In this document: piece by piece, positions 11,857-22,625 of the stretch
Layout: every line of letters begins with the position of its first letter
Position numbering within the stretch: position 1 is the first letter of the stretch
Assembly: GCA_022432975.1 (NCBI GenBank)
Contig: CM039508.1
Location: 19,247,779-19,311,778 of the forward strand
Source of the DNA: Begonia masoniana
Lineage: Eukaryota > Streptophyta > Magnoliopsida > Cucurbitales > Begoniaceae
DNA length: 64,000 bases
Direction: 5' to 3'
Translations under genes and position numbers: made by a program
Notes under the pieces: generated by a model
What the model was told of the DNA's origin: nothing
Database searches by the model: none
Seen by the model: only the letters and a program-made list of their open reading frames with translations

Positions 11857-13246
11857 GGTAGAGTTTCCTTTGTTTTTTGACTCCTCCATAGCTAGTATTG
11901 TAATAACCCGAAAATTTTATTGAATAAAATTAAAAGTTTTGTTAGAATTTCGTGAGATATTTTAACGGGTTAATTAACTTATTGAAATTTGAGATTTTAT
12001 TTGAAAAAAAAAAGATTTCAAATTAAATATATGAATAAAAAAAATAATAATAAATTAAAAAAAATTAAAACATTTAAATTTTTTTTAAAACAGACAAACG
12101 GCTTCGTGAAGAAGCCATTCGTCTGTCGTTCTTCGCGGACAGAGAACGGAGCAGGGGAAAGGAAGGAGACGCGCGACGATCGACGGCCGTTCACCGCCGC
12201 GATTCCTCGACGTCTCCGGCCAGACGACGGCGACGAGGAGCTTTCGGCTGACTCCTCGCACGAACCGAACCGGTAAGTTGGTTTTAGCCCTGTTTTCGGT
12301 TCTGTTGGAGATTGGGAGTGACGAGCTCGATTGAGCTCCGATCACCGGCCGATTTAGGTTGTTTCCGGCGTGGGTTTGCCGACCCTTGGACCGGCTTTCA
12401 TCGCCTTGTCGTGATGTGCTCCGTTTGGGCGAAAATCAGAGGGCTCTGATTTGGGGCATTTTGGTTTTGATGTGTGTAGCTCGGAATTTTGATTAGATTA
12501 TTCAAATTGGAGGTGTAGGTGGTCGATTGGTGAGGAATTGGGTGGAAATTGATGGAAAATCGAAAAGGGGGAAATTTTCGGTTAAAGGGCAGTTCGGGTT
12601 TTTGCCATTTTGACCTAGCTAGGGTTATTTGTTTTAAAATTCATTTTGGTATGTAAAAATAGGTTATTAGAAGAGTGCGTGGCCGCTGGAATCGTTCGAT
12701 TCCGATAACCGACGCGAAAGTTATGCACGTTTGAAGTTTCGGGTAGGTTTTATACCGAACCCAAAATTAGTGGCCCGTTTAGTTAGGTTTTAGTTGGATT
12801 AAGCTAAAAATAGTAGTTTGAGAGTAATTGGTGAATGTAAGCTTGATTTTGATGAGTTTGAATTTTTGTCGTAGGTCGAGTCGTAGGTGGGCAAGAAACC
12901 GAACATCCTTCAACAAGCTAGACGCCAATGGTTTAAAGTAGTAGTGTGGTTGTAATTCTGGAGTCGCCAGAAGGGCCTACCCACAGTTTTCCGCATGTGG
13001 TGAGTCTGTGTATGTCGTGTGTATGTCATGAGTATCTGTAGGTGACGTGTAGGTGTAGTCGTCGTTAGTGATATGTTTCTTGTCTTGTGCAGGGTGACTA
13101 AAAATGGGTTGTTGTGGCAGGTTGTGAGTCCCTAGGTACGCGTGTGAAGTGTGGGGATATGGAGTTGGGTCCGTCAGTTGGTCTGGTACAACCACAGTTG
13201 TTTTGCATGTTTGAGTCGTAACCCGTTTAGTAGTCTGTATGTGCCT

Positions 13247-13651
13247 AAGTACTCCTCGCATTCCGAGTGAGACTCGGGCCGGAGGTGATGTGCTCCGCGA
13301 ATTCCGAGTGAGACTCGGGCCGGAGGTGATGTGCTCCGCGAATTCCGAGTGAGACTCGGGCCGGAGGTGATGTGCTCCGCGAATTCCGAGTGAGACTCGG
13401 GCCGGAGGTGATGTGCTCCGCGAATTCCAGTGGGCCTCGTCCGGGTGATGTGCTCCGCGAATTCCGAGTGAGACTCGGGCCGGAGGTGATGTGCTCCGCG
13501 AATTCCGAGTGAGACTCGGGCCGGAGGTGATGTGCTCCGCGAATTCCGAGTGAGACTCGGGCCGGAGGTGATGTGCTCCGCGAATTCCGAGTGAGACTCG
13601 GGCCGGAGGTGATGTGCTCCGCGAATTCCGAGTGATACTTGGGCTGGAGGA
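13247..13651. repeat. 41-bp minisatellite, about 10 units (copy A)
   Basis: The unit contains GTGCTCCGCGAATTCCGAGT then GAGACTCGGGCCGGAGGTGA. One unit near 13,420-13,445 is shortened and diverged. The array sits inside the solo LTR. Copy B has about 78 units at the same place. Confidence 0.95.
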
Positions 13652-13699
13652 GGTAAGCGGTTAAGGGCCGTAGATACGTATGCGCTGGGAGTCGTCGTA

Positions 13700-14440
13700 G
13701 TTTGGTCAGTAATGCAGGCAGGGAGCTTGGTGAGGGTTGTGGGAGTAGGTAGTGAGCCTTGCGATGGTTGTGGACGTGTAGGTAGGCAGTGGAACTTGGT
13801 GAGGGTTGTGGGAGTAGGTAGTGAGCCTTGCGATGGTTGTGGTACGTTTTGAATGTAGCAGTGAGCTTGTGTGAGTGTTGTGAGTAGGGTCGGTGACTGC
13901 TTGGTGTAGGGCTTTGGTGGGACTTGTGGTGGAAATGGTGTATGTCGCTGTAGCTTGGGTGATGTTTGTGTGGTTATAGGGTATTGACCTTGTGAGGGTT
14001 GTGGTGACGGTTTGAATGTTAGCATGATCGTGTGAGGGTTGTGGTGTAGGATTGCGGCCTGCGATGGTTTTGGACGGTTGAGTAGCAGTGAGCTTGTGAG
14101 GGTTGTGGGAGTAGGTAGTGAGCCTTGTGAGGGTTGTGGTACGGTTGTATTGAGGCAGTGAGCTGAGGGTTGGGAGTGGGTATGGCCTTGTGAGGGTTGT
14201 GGGAGGACGGTTTGTATGGAGGCAGCGAGCCTGGGAGGTGTTGTGGGCCTGTCGTACGTATGTGTGATCTTGAAGGGTTGTGATACATTTACGTAGTAGT
14301 GAGTGCTTTGGGGATTGTTGAACGTGTATGTAGGTGTGAGTCTGTGGGGTTTTTTGTGGGTAAGTGTGCCTTAGCTGGTGAGTCACAGTCCGTGCGTGAG
14401 GTTGTAAGTTTGGTGAGGTTGTGGGTCATGGTAGGTAAGT
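13700..14440. repeat. Degenerate GT-rich minisatellite (copy A)
   Basis: Irregular repeats of GCAGTGAGCTTGGTGAGGGT, GTGGGAGTAGGTAGTGAGCC and TTGTGGGACGGTT. The matching region in copy B (46,024-46,810) is much more regular, which suggests either homogenisation in B or base errors in A. Confidence 0.85.
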
Positions 14441-15157
14441 TGTGAGTCTTGCGTACGTGTGGGTCGTAAATACGGATGTTGACGAGAAGTTGTCGATAGT
14501 TGGTCATAGTGTAGGATGTAAGTCTTGTGTGTGTTGTGGCCATAGGTACGTATGTGTATGTGTAGTGATTGTTAGTTGTACGTTGTGAGTATTGCGTACG
14601 TGGCGGGTTGTGGGTACGGATTGTGAGTCCTGTGTAGGTTATGGATGGCTTTGAGTAGGTCGTGGGCTAGTTGTGTGTATGTTATGAATTTTGTGCAAGT
14701 TATAGGTGTAGACACTTTTGTGATGCGATGCGGTGAGATGATGACAGTGTTAGGGCGACCCGACCCAGGAAGGAGCCGTAGCATGTGTTGATGGGGAGTA
14801 GGACTTTTTGTCTTTTGTGGGAGTTTTTGTATTTGTTGATATAGTCATAGTTAAGGATGATATGTCGCCCTGAACTGTGGACTTTCTTCATTTTGGTCGA
14901 TAGCATTTTCGTTCTGTTGTGTGATTGTTTGGAGATTTCGTAGACTAGGTAGTTGTGTAGGAGTATTCTGGATTGGTTGGGATTATTCGTTTGCAGGTAC
15001 TTAGCATTTGGGGGTGCCATTTTCAGGCGTTACTCTGCCAAAATTTGGGGAGACGCGTGGTGCTTAATGGTTAGGATGAGGAAATTAGTGAGTCGTTTAG
15101 CTCGTAGTAGTCCCTGTAGCGAACACGAGAATCCGGTGGGTTTTTCGGGGCGTTACA

Positions 15158-15420
15158 AGTATCATCCTGCAAATTCGACAGCCTAAATAGGTCCAGTATT
15201 TGCACCAAAGATCAAATGCATCCAACCAAAATACATGTAACTACTATATATTTACATCCAACTAAAATACATACAACTAAAGTGCATCTAACTAAAATAC
15301 ATCCAACATAAAATACATCCAACATAAAGTACATTCTACAGTCCATCAACATAAAGTACAGTACATCAAACTCATGAATACATCAAACTAGTGTCTCTCA
15401 AAATGAATTATAAAATAATC
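15158..15420 (-). repeat. Right arm of the inverted repeat and 16-bp repeat seed (copy A)
   Basis: It is the reverse complement of 2,150-2,265, followed by about three loose copies of CATCCAACATAAAATA. Copy B has 76 tandem copies of this 16-bp unit at the corresponding place (47,701-48,916). Confidence 0.8.
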
Positions 15421-15439
15421 TAGTTGGGGACCCTCTTCA

Positions 15440-16479
15440 TAGGCAGACATCTCCTCATCTGCAGCAATGAATGTTATTTCAATTATAGTTATAATTGAAA
15501 TAATAAAGCAAAATGGGTTGAAATGTACCTGCATCATCGCTAGATATCGGTTGGACGGCGCATTATCCCCCCAATCCCCGGTCTTATCCCGCCCTCTTAT
15601 ACGTGGAGTCCGGGCCGCATCGCCCTTCCGTGTTTCGTCGCAGCTTTCGCCGTCGGCATGCGTCGGTCATCGGCCCCCCTGTTCGCCCCCCGCCCCATCG
15701 TCAGACCCCTATCCAATCAGGAGTATTTGCTCTTTCTCTCTGGTAGCGAACATAAATCTCTGTGGATATTGTCATCTCATTCATGGAGCCCACACACCTC
15801 CCTTCAGCCCACCTCGACCCTATTGGTCTGCTGTCCTAAGACTTGTATCTCCGCCCTAAGAAACTAGTCTCTGAAGAGTGTGGCCGTAGGCTTCCTTCTA
15901 TATGAGTGGCATCCGGGAAGGCCCCCTCATCTGCTCTGGACGTCCATATCCCGTCTGTTTCGACGAGGCCCATCCTAACCAAATGAATCCTTCCGAAAAC
16001 CTCACTAGCCCGCTGTCCGAACTGATTGGTAGTATCTTTCTGCCCCTTCTCCGCAAACCCAATCACTGATTGACCGTCTCACGAGTAATCAAAATCTCCG
16101 TACCCAAGATGTACGTCGTTATAGTTCCCGATCTGTCGGAAAAGCTCATGTTCGCCTAGACAAGCGAACAATCCGTCACATCTATCGCCCCGTACATTTA
16201 CACTCCTTGCAGGCCAATTCGTTGTCGTAACATCTCCTGTATGCCCAAAGACTCCCAACCTGCAAAATCACGTACTTTGAAAGCTAACTGATCGGTGTAA
16301 CAATCTAGATTGAACTGCTCTTCACAAGCCAGGTGGCAATATTCATTAGAATAAACTCCTGGCTGGTTCAACGATGGCTTCTTCAACTGCCTATTTGACA
16401 GGTCAGGCTGTGAGACGTTGAAGTTGCCCGTACGTTCTGGAGGTCCACCCTTTCGCCTAATAATTAGTCTCTCATCCAT
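15440..16479 (-). pseudogene. MULE accessory gene, Transposase_32-like (copy A)
   Basis: On the - strand a start at 16,477-16,479 in good context (GTACAATGG) begins MDERLIIRRKGGPPERTGNF. It continues with NEYCHLACEEQFNLD, DFAGWESLGIQEML and, in other frames, a segment with FGQRASEVFGRIHLVRMGLV. The pattern resembles the putative plant transposon protein family (Pfam Transposase_32), a domain of unknown role found next to plant transposases; that assignment is from memory and not tested. Frames are broken several times, and 15,550-15,700 is badly altered compared with copy B. This copy keeps the N-terminus that copy B has lost. Splicing is likely, since a GCAG acceptor-like site lies upstream of the start. 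Confidence 0.6.
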
Positions 16480-16564
16480 TGTACTAGACGATATTTGAAT
16501 ATCTGCAAAATTGAAAAATCAAATTTTAGATTTAGCAAGTTTAATATCGACAACACCTTTCGCG

Positions 16565-16800
16565 TTCGTGAACCGTCCCTCCTTGTTTACAAGAGGAGAA
16601 CGGCACATCCCCTTCGCACGGTCGTGACCGTCCTCTTTCCCACAACAGAGGGAGAACGGACACACCTTCCACGGTCGTGACCGTCCGCGCTCTGTTCACA
16701 GAGGAGAACGACACACCTTCCACGGTCGTGACGTCCTCTCTCCCTCAAAACGAGGGAGAAAGCGGACACACCCTCACGTTCGTGACCGTCCTCGTCTCTC
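16565..16800. repeat. 54-bp minisatellite, about 4 degenerate units (copy A)
   Basis: The units carry CCACGGTCGTGACCGTCC and GAGGGAGAACGGACACACC. They lie upstream of the accessory gene start, in its probable 5' untranslated region. Copy B has 39 units here, placed so that they replace this leader and the N-terminal codons. Confidence 0.85.
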
Positions 16801-16961
16801 AAATTTAAGGATATCACAATTTTTAACCTAAAAATCGAACGAAATAATTTCTATAACGTAAAACATACCCTTGAGTCGTTTCGCACGATTTTGGTCATAA
16901 ATATCGCCGACGTGACAGAAAATAATGGATCCGAGAGGTTTTTCTTCATGCGTATAGACTA

Positions 16962-17336
16962 GAAAACCTCTCTGGTTTCTGATATATACGAGAGAACGGA
17001 CGGTCTCGTCTTAAGAGAGTCCGTCCTTCTAAGCCCTAATTTAAAATACCTGGCAAAAATCCTAGAACTGACTGTCTCTTGCTTGAAGAGATAGTCGTTC
17101 TGGAAAATTCTGAACGGACTGTCCTCTTGCAGAGACCGTCCGTCTTGAGAACGGCCTAGTCTCTGTTTTGCACGATCACGTCCTTTCTCCGTCAAATTCC
17201 AGAGGACGGTCATCAGGAACGTCCGCCGAGGTTTGTTTTGTTAATTTTCGATACTTCAAAGGTTTGGATCGTGAAAATTTTTACTCAATGTTTGAATCGA
17301 AAAACCGGTTGTTCTAGTTCAAACCAGTAATTTCCC
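16962..17336 (-). repeat. Right terminal inverted repeat of the MULE (copy A)
   Basis: It is the reverse complement of the left terminal repeat at 27,415-27,868 and ends AATTTCCC. It has the GAACGGACTGTCTC-type palindromes in damaged form. The sequence AGGAACGTCCGCCGAGGTTTG lies where copy B has the 2-kb GA tract, and matches the left terminal repeat, so this is the ancestral state. Confidence 0.88.
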
Positions 17337-17345
17337 TTTCCTTAA
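17337..17345. repeat. Target-site duplication of the MULE, right (copy A)
   Basis: TTTCCTTAA directly follows the MULE end. It equals 27,406-27,414 and 54,495-54,503 of copy B; the left partner of copy A is outside the window. Confidence 0.88.
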
Positions 17346-17526
17346 AACTACGCTTTTTTTTTTTTAACAATCGGTCCGTTTGGGTATTTTTGGGAATTTG
17401 GGGCCACGGACCGAGAACCGGTGGTCTTGGGAGGTGAGATCGAGGAACCAGACCGTGGTCGAGGAGTGGACCAAACCGGTGGTCCGGTCTGATTTTCGAT
17501 CTGCGGTCCGATTCTGCCCACCTCTA
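17346..17526. mobile_element. Right part of the hAT element split by the MULE (copy A)
   Basis: This matches 54,504-54,687 and ends GGTCCGATTCTGCCCACCTCTA, followed by the 8-bp TSD GTATGGAA (17,527-17,534). Confidence 0.85.
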
Positions 17527-17534
17527 GTATGGAA

Positions 17535-19720
17535 GAGGGGGTTTTGTTGTCCCCCATCATAATCCAAATATAACTAGCTTTATCCTTGCAGAATTGGCAA
17601 GGTGCAGAAAAGAAAAACAATAGAAATTAGGCCATCACTCAAAATCGCTTAAAGTAATAAAATACAAAAATTTGTACTTAAGTGATAATTACTAGCGCAA
17701 TGTCAACTCATCCAATCAGCTTCTACATTTAAAATCCTTTAGTACTTCTCCTAATAGGCGAGAAATTTGTTTTCCCCCAAAATCGTCGTTACAACGAACC
17801 AAGCGTCACTGTCACAAACCGAGCTATCGGAAAATCGATCTATCCCCCTTCCTTTTGCCGGGCAATCGAATCGCTTTTTGCAAGAACTGCTTCTGTCACA
17901 AAAGCAAAACGTCAATCCACTCTCTAGAACTCCTCTCGTCTAATGCCTCTATTTCTATCTCCCCTTCATTTTCCAAAGAAAACTTGGTTCAGCAACTTTC
18001 CCACCTCCACCCAAAATCAAACGCAGTCGTTCATTCAACTATTTCGATGGAAACGTACTCGAGACGGAGAGAAACAATAAATATGGCTTACCGAAACTTT
18101 TCTATCGTTTCCAGTATCTGCCTTACCTCCCTCTGTGATAAAAGTAGGGAGGTGAGATATATAGAAGAGAGAGAGAGGAGGAGAAGGAAAGAGTGTGAGA
18201 GGGATAGGGGTTACACAACAGCATGGGGATATACCCATTAATTCACGTATAACCTCCAAAGAATAAGGGAAGTTTTTTCAAACCTTTCTTAAACATGGCG
18301 GTTTTCGCATAAATCACAAATATACCTGACTTCTAACGTTATCTAAGTTTTTTTTGTTGCAGAGGTGCAACTAAGCTCTAGATAAAAGACCATGATCCAT
18401 TACAATATAAAGAGAACAATGACAAGTCAAAAGTTAAGAAATGCCAAGCCAAGAGTTTGACACCACAACCAAAGATTATCGGATTATGCTAAGCTATGTA
18501 GATGAGAAACCAACGGGGAATGCATGCAAAAGACCAATACAACATAACAATCAAAAATGTGTTGTTTGGAATGCAAGGAGGCAGCCCCGCGCGTGCCCAG
18601 CAACGCTAGCCTCACAACCACGCGCAGTCAGCACGAGCATGTCACAGCGCTCTGTGCCCCGTACACAAGATCCGAGCGCTCCACGCCGCAGACACCAGCG
18701 CCCGTGGCCTGTACATCGCGCCCTGCCTGCCACTGTTTGCGCTTGCCTCATCAGCATCCACCTGCCGCCCGCCTCTTCTGCATTTGCCCATGTCATGCTC
18801 TCCCATCTGTGTAGCATCCTGCCCCGGCCTAGCCACACCCTGCCAATCCCAGCCACTCGTGCCGCTCAACCCATGCGCGCCCTTCCAATGCCATCCCCGA
18901 CAAAACCTTCCTTTTGGGTTTTTTTTTTTTCTTCTATTTTGAGTTGTAATTTCTCATATTTTATAAATAGGGTAAGTTTATTTATTGCTAACTGCTTTGA
19001 GGCTGATTTAAACACCTGATTGACTTAAAAAAAAACATGATTTATTTATCTGATTTTTCTTCTTGATAGTTTTGGTTTTTTAGAGTTTTATATTCGGTTT
19101 CTTTTGAAGACTAGGTCTTCTTGAATTAAAGATTTGGAAGATCATTGATCTCTTTTTGGTTTTATCACAGGTTTGGTTGCGTTAAACTCTTTTTGTTTGA
19201 TAACTTTGTTATCGATAAAGTTCAATGGGATCAATTTTTCATACTTGATTCTAGCACTACCTGTCACTTGGTTCACATCTCTTGCAAAATCTGTTGCTCT
19301 CGCAGTTTTTCAAGATATAGAGAGGTTAACTGCATCAGTCAACCTTAATGCACGCATCCTTGAGCATCTTTACAATATGTTGCTCAGCATTCTGAAGTTT
19401 TTTGATATGGTTTTCAGAAAAAATTTTGTCATATATACTCCCATTACTGATAACGATTTATTCATATCTTAAGATTTTTTGGTTATAATCTATGGTTGCT
19501 AGGTTCATATTGAACAAAGTGGATAGTTTAGAATATATCATTTATCTGGGAACCTACATATACTTGCACCATATATTATTTGTTTTTTCATGTTAGTACA
19601 ATATAAGTGGTTAAAGATTAGGTTTATGTATATGACAAAGTAATATGTATGCAATATTGATAGGCCCGTTGGGGTCCAAACGTGTCTTAGACATTAGGGC
19701 AATTACATTTTTTCTGATGA
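17535..19720. other. Duplicated flank outside the nested stack (copy A), no gene recognised
   Basis: It is collinear with 54,696-56,913. It contains a short GA tract near 18,165, a C-rich block at 18,575-18,900, and a TATAAATAGG box near 18,962 followed by T-rich sequence. Frames here are short, disagree between the two copies and match nothing I know. The C-rich block plus TATA box could be the promoter part of a copia-type LTR, but I found no matching primer site. Confidence 0.5.
18962..18971 (+). promoter_or_regulatory. TATA-box-like TATAAATAGG
   Basis: A canonical plant TATA box sequence sits after a GC-rich block and is kept in copy B (about 56,132). No gene can be assigned downstream, so function is unproven. 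Confidence 0.25.
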
Positions 19721-19745
19721 ATTTTTCTAAGAATTTTAATGATAG

Positions 19746-21450
19746 TAGAAGTGTATAATAAGTTTGTCGTTTGTGATCGGTGTGAGTTAGATGAATGAAT
19801 CATCCGGCTTACGTCATCGGTAGAAGTGTATAATAAGTTTGTGGTTTTGTGATCGGTGTGAGTTAGATGAATGAATCATCCGGCTTACGTCATCGGTAGA
19901 AGTGTATAATAAGTTTGTCGTTTGTGATCGGTGTGAGTTAGATGAATGAATCATCCGGCTTACGTCATCGGTAGAAGTGTATAATAAGTTTGTGGTTTTG
20001 TGATCGGTGTGAGTTAGATGAATGAATCATCCGGCTTACGTCATCGGTAGAAGTGTATAATAAGTTTGTCGTTTGTGATCGGTGTGAGTTAGATGAATGA
20101 ATCATCCGGCTTACGTCATCGGTAGAAGTGTATAATAAGTTTGTCGTTTGTGATCGGTGTGAGTTAGATGAATGAATCATCCGGCTTACGTCATCGGTAG
20201 AAGTGTATAATAAGTTTGTCGTTTGTGATCGGTGTGAGTTAGATGAATGAATCATCCGGCTTACGTCATCGGTAGAAGTGTATAATAAGTTTGTCGTTTG
20301 TGATCGGTGTGAGTTAGATGAATGAATCATCCGGCTTACGTCATCGGTAGAAGTGTATAATAAGTTTGTCGTTTGTGATCGGTGTGAGTTAGATGAATGA
20401 ATCATCCGGCTTACGTCATCGGTAGAAGTGTATAATAAGTTTGTCGTTTGTGATCGGTGTGAGTTAGATGAATGAATCATCCGGCTTACGTCATCGGTAG
20501 AAGTGTATAATAAGTTTGTCGTTTGTGATCGGTGTGAGTTAGATGAATGAATCATCCGGCTTACGTCATCGGTAGAAGTGTATAATAAGTTTGTCGTTTG
20601 TGATCGGTGTGAGTTAGATGAATGAATCATCCGGCTTACGTCATCGGTAGAAGTGTATAATAAGTTTGTGGTTTTGTGATCGGTGTGAGTTAGATGAATG
20701 AATCATCCGGCTTACGTCATCGGTAGAAGTGTATAATAAGTTTGTCGTTTGTGATCGGTGTGAGTTAGATGAATGAATCATCCGGCTTACGTCATCGGTA
20801 GAAGTGTATAATAAGTTTGTCGTTTGTGATCGGTGTGAGTTAGATGAATGAATCATCCGGCTTACGTCATCGGTAGAAGTGTATAATAAGTTTGTGGTTT
20901 TGTGATCGGTGTGAGTTAGATGAATGAATCATCCGGCTTACGTCATCGGTAGAAGTGTATAATAAGTTTGTCGTTTGTGATCGGTGTGAGTTAGATGAAT
21001 GAATCATCCGGCTTACGTCATCGGTAGAAGTTGGTGTTTTTGTCCGCTGGCAGATGTTGGAGGATTGAATCATCCGACAGAGGCCATCAGAAGATGTCTT
21101 CAGTAGAGGCCATTGGATGATGTCTTCAGTATAAGCTATCGGAAGAGTAGGCAGGTAAATTGTCGTTTAGTGATCGGCAATGTGTTTTGTTTTGTGAGTG
21201 AAGGCTTTTGTCGTTGTGCGATCGGTGTGAGTTAGATGAGTGAATCATCCGGCTTACGTCATCAGTAGAAGCATATAATAAGTTTGTCGTTTTGTGATCG
21301 GTGTGAGTTAGATGAATGAATCATCCGGCTTACGTCATCGGTAGAAGTGTATAATAAGTTTGTGGTTTTGTGATCGGTGTGAGTTAGATGAATGAATCAT
21401 CCGGCTTACGTCATCGGTAGAAGTGTATAATAAGTTTTGTCGTTTTTGTG
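19746..21450. repeat. 75-bp minisatellite, 17 units plus 3 separated units
   Basis: The contiguous array runs to about 21,024 with unit core GATGAATGAATCATCCGGCT then TACGTCATCGGTAGAAG. After a divergent 200-bp stretch, three further units lie at 21,230-21,450. A one-base longer variant (GTGGTTTTGTG for GTCGTTTGTG) recurs irregularly. The core resembles, in reverse complement, repeats in the LTR at 58,980-59,470. I see no coding function. Confidence 0.95.
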
Positions 21451-21679
21451 ATCGGTGAAAGCCTTCAGTTTCTGTTTCCGCCCCCTTTCCGTTGACTTTG
21501 TTTATCGGCAGATGTGTTTGACTCTTACAATTTTCAAGTTTTTCACGCTTAAGTCTTGATCTCTTCTGGCCGAATTATTTCTTAATATTTTAACCGATTA
21601 TTCAAACACTGTTTTATAGTTCTGCTTAATTCTGTTTTGCTCAAAAGAATTTCCGCTGCAAGATTTTAAATGTTTTGAG

Positions 21680-22503
21680 TGTAACGACCCCTTTTCCCAG
21701 CAAGATATTGTCCGCTCTGGGAATTGGGCCGTGACCCAATATCCTCCCCTCACGGCTTTGTTTGGCGATGACTTCCCAGTCGGTCACCCAACCTGGAATT
21801 GCTCTCGCTGAAGCACTTTTAACTTCAGAGTTCTTATGGAATCCGTTGCCAATTGTGCTCCAAAACACGTCTTACTATGTTGGGAGGGTCTCTTTACATA
21901 TGTTTCATTTCCACATACTTCCCCAAGCGATGTGGAATTGTGACGACCCCCTTTTTACGACCTGTCACCTTCCGGTTCGCCCGCGCGGACGTACCGCCAT
22001 CCAGGTTCCGGTTCGTGCAGCCATCGTACACATACTTGCACATTCGGGTCATCACAATCACCCCCCCCTCGGGGGCCCAACGTCCTCGTTGGCCACATTT
22101 CCGGTTGGGTACAGGCTCTGATACCATTTGTAACGACCCCTTTTCCCAGCAAGATATTGTCCGCTCTGGGGATTGGGCTGTGGCCCAATATCCTCCCCTC
22201 ACGACTTTGTTTGGTGAGGACTTCCCAGTCTGTCACCCAACCTGGAATTGCTCTCGCCGAAGCACTTTTAACTTCGGAGTTCTTATGAGATCCGTTGCCA
22301 ATTGTGCTCCAAACGCGTCTTACTATGTTAGGAGGGTCTCTTTACATATGTTTCATTTTCACATACTTCCCCAAGCGATGTGGGATTGTGACGACCCCTT
22401 TTTACGACCTGTCACCTTCCGGTTCGCCCGTGCGGACGTACCGCCATCCAGGTTCCGGTTCGTGCAGCCATCGTACACATACTTGCACATTTGGGTCATC
22501 ACA
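21680..22503 (-). mobile_element. TRIM (miniature LTR retrotransposon)
   Basis: Two direct repeats of about 376 bp (21,680-22,056 and 22,129-22,503) flank only 72 bp. Read on the - strand, each LTR starts TGTGATGACCC and ends GGTCGTTACA. The 72-bp interior starts with a primer-binding site (TGGTATCAGAGCC, 22,114-22,126) and ends with a purine tract (GGGCCCCCGAGGGGGGGGTG region, 22,057-22,078). No coding capacity exists. Four bases TGAG are repeated on both sides; five would be expected. This is the structure of a TRIM, mobilised in trans by other retroelements. Confidence 0.88.
22114..22126 (-). other. Primer-binding site of the TRIM (initiator tRNA-Met)
   Basis: GGCTCTGATACCA on the + strand is the reverse complement of TGGTATCAGAGCC. 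It is separated by two bases from the LTR end. Confidence 0.85.
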
Positions 22504-22625
22504 TGAGATTTTAGAAAAATGTCAAATTTTGACTTTCGAGCGAAGTTTTAAATTTGGTCTAAAGTTTCTCAGTTAAGTTCGGATTATGTGTAACGAACTA
22601 GGTTCAGAGGACTTGGGGCGTTACA

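Larger units (their letters stand above)
11899..15157 (+). mobile_element. Solo LTR of a second gypsy-type family (copy A)
   Basis: The segment runs from TGTAATAACCCGAAAATTTT to TTTTTCGGGGCGTTACA. These ends are short inverted repeats of TG...CA type, flanked by the 5-bp TSD AGTAT (11,894-11,898 and 15,158-15,162). No internal region, primer site or pol is present, so it is a solo LTR. Its first 1 kb resembles the LTR starting at 61,474: both have a hairpin GGCTTCGTGARGAAGCC, CGAGCTCGATTGAGCTCC, and GTGGCCGCTRGAATCGTTCG. Two minisatellites lie inside it. Confidence 0.85.
1..19720 (+). repeat. Segmental duplication, copy A (left part outside window)
   Basis: This block is collinear with 29,936-56,913. 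It holds the C-terminal end of the MULE transposase, the 420-bp repeats, the gypsy element, the solo LTR, the accessory gene, the right MULE terminal repeat, the right part of the hAT element and about 2.2 kb of flanking DNA, all in the same order. Each nested insertion has the same TSD in both blocks, and DNA outside the MULE also matches, so this is a copied chromosome segment and not a second transposition. Collinearity stops at 19,720, where copy B has a copia LTR. Many one-base indels separate the copies. Confidence 0.9.
21455..22625 (+). mobile_element. LTR remnant carrying the 75-bp array and interrupted by a TRIM
   Basis: The sequence after the array reads like gypsy LTR sequence and ends AGGACTTGGGGCGTTACA at 22,625, the same type of LTR end (GGGGCGTTACA) as the solo LTR at 15,157. 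The left end is not visible. No primer site follows, so it is a solo or truncated LTR. The TRIM at 21,680-22,503 is inserted within it. Confidence 0.5.

Noticed and set aside
1..17336. Two independent MULE insertions
   Set aside because: Both copies share the hAT end, its TSD and 2.2 kb of outer flank, so duplication of the locus is required.
18441..19019. 192-codon host protein
   Set aside because: The C-rich block gives overlapping frames in several registers. The matching region of copy B has different frame breaks and no recognisable domain.
19965..21073. Periodic 25-residue repeat protein on the - strand
   Set aside because: The 75-bp unit is a multiple of three, so it stays open by chance. 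The frame breaks wherever the 76-bp variant occurs and has no start context or flanking gene signals.
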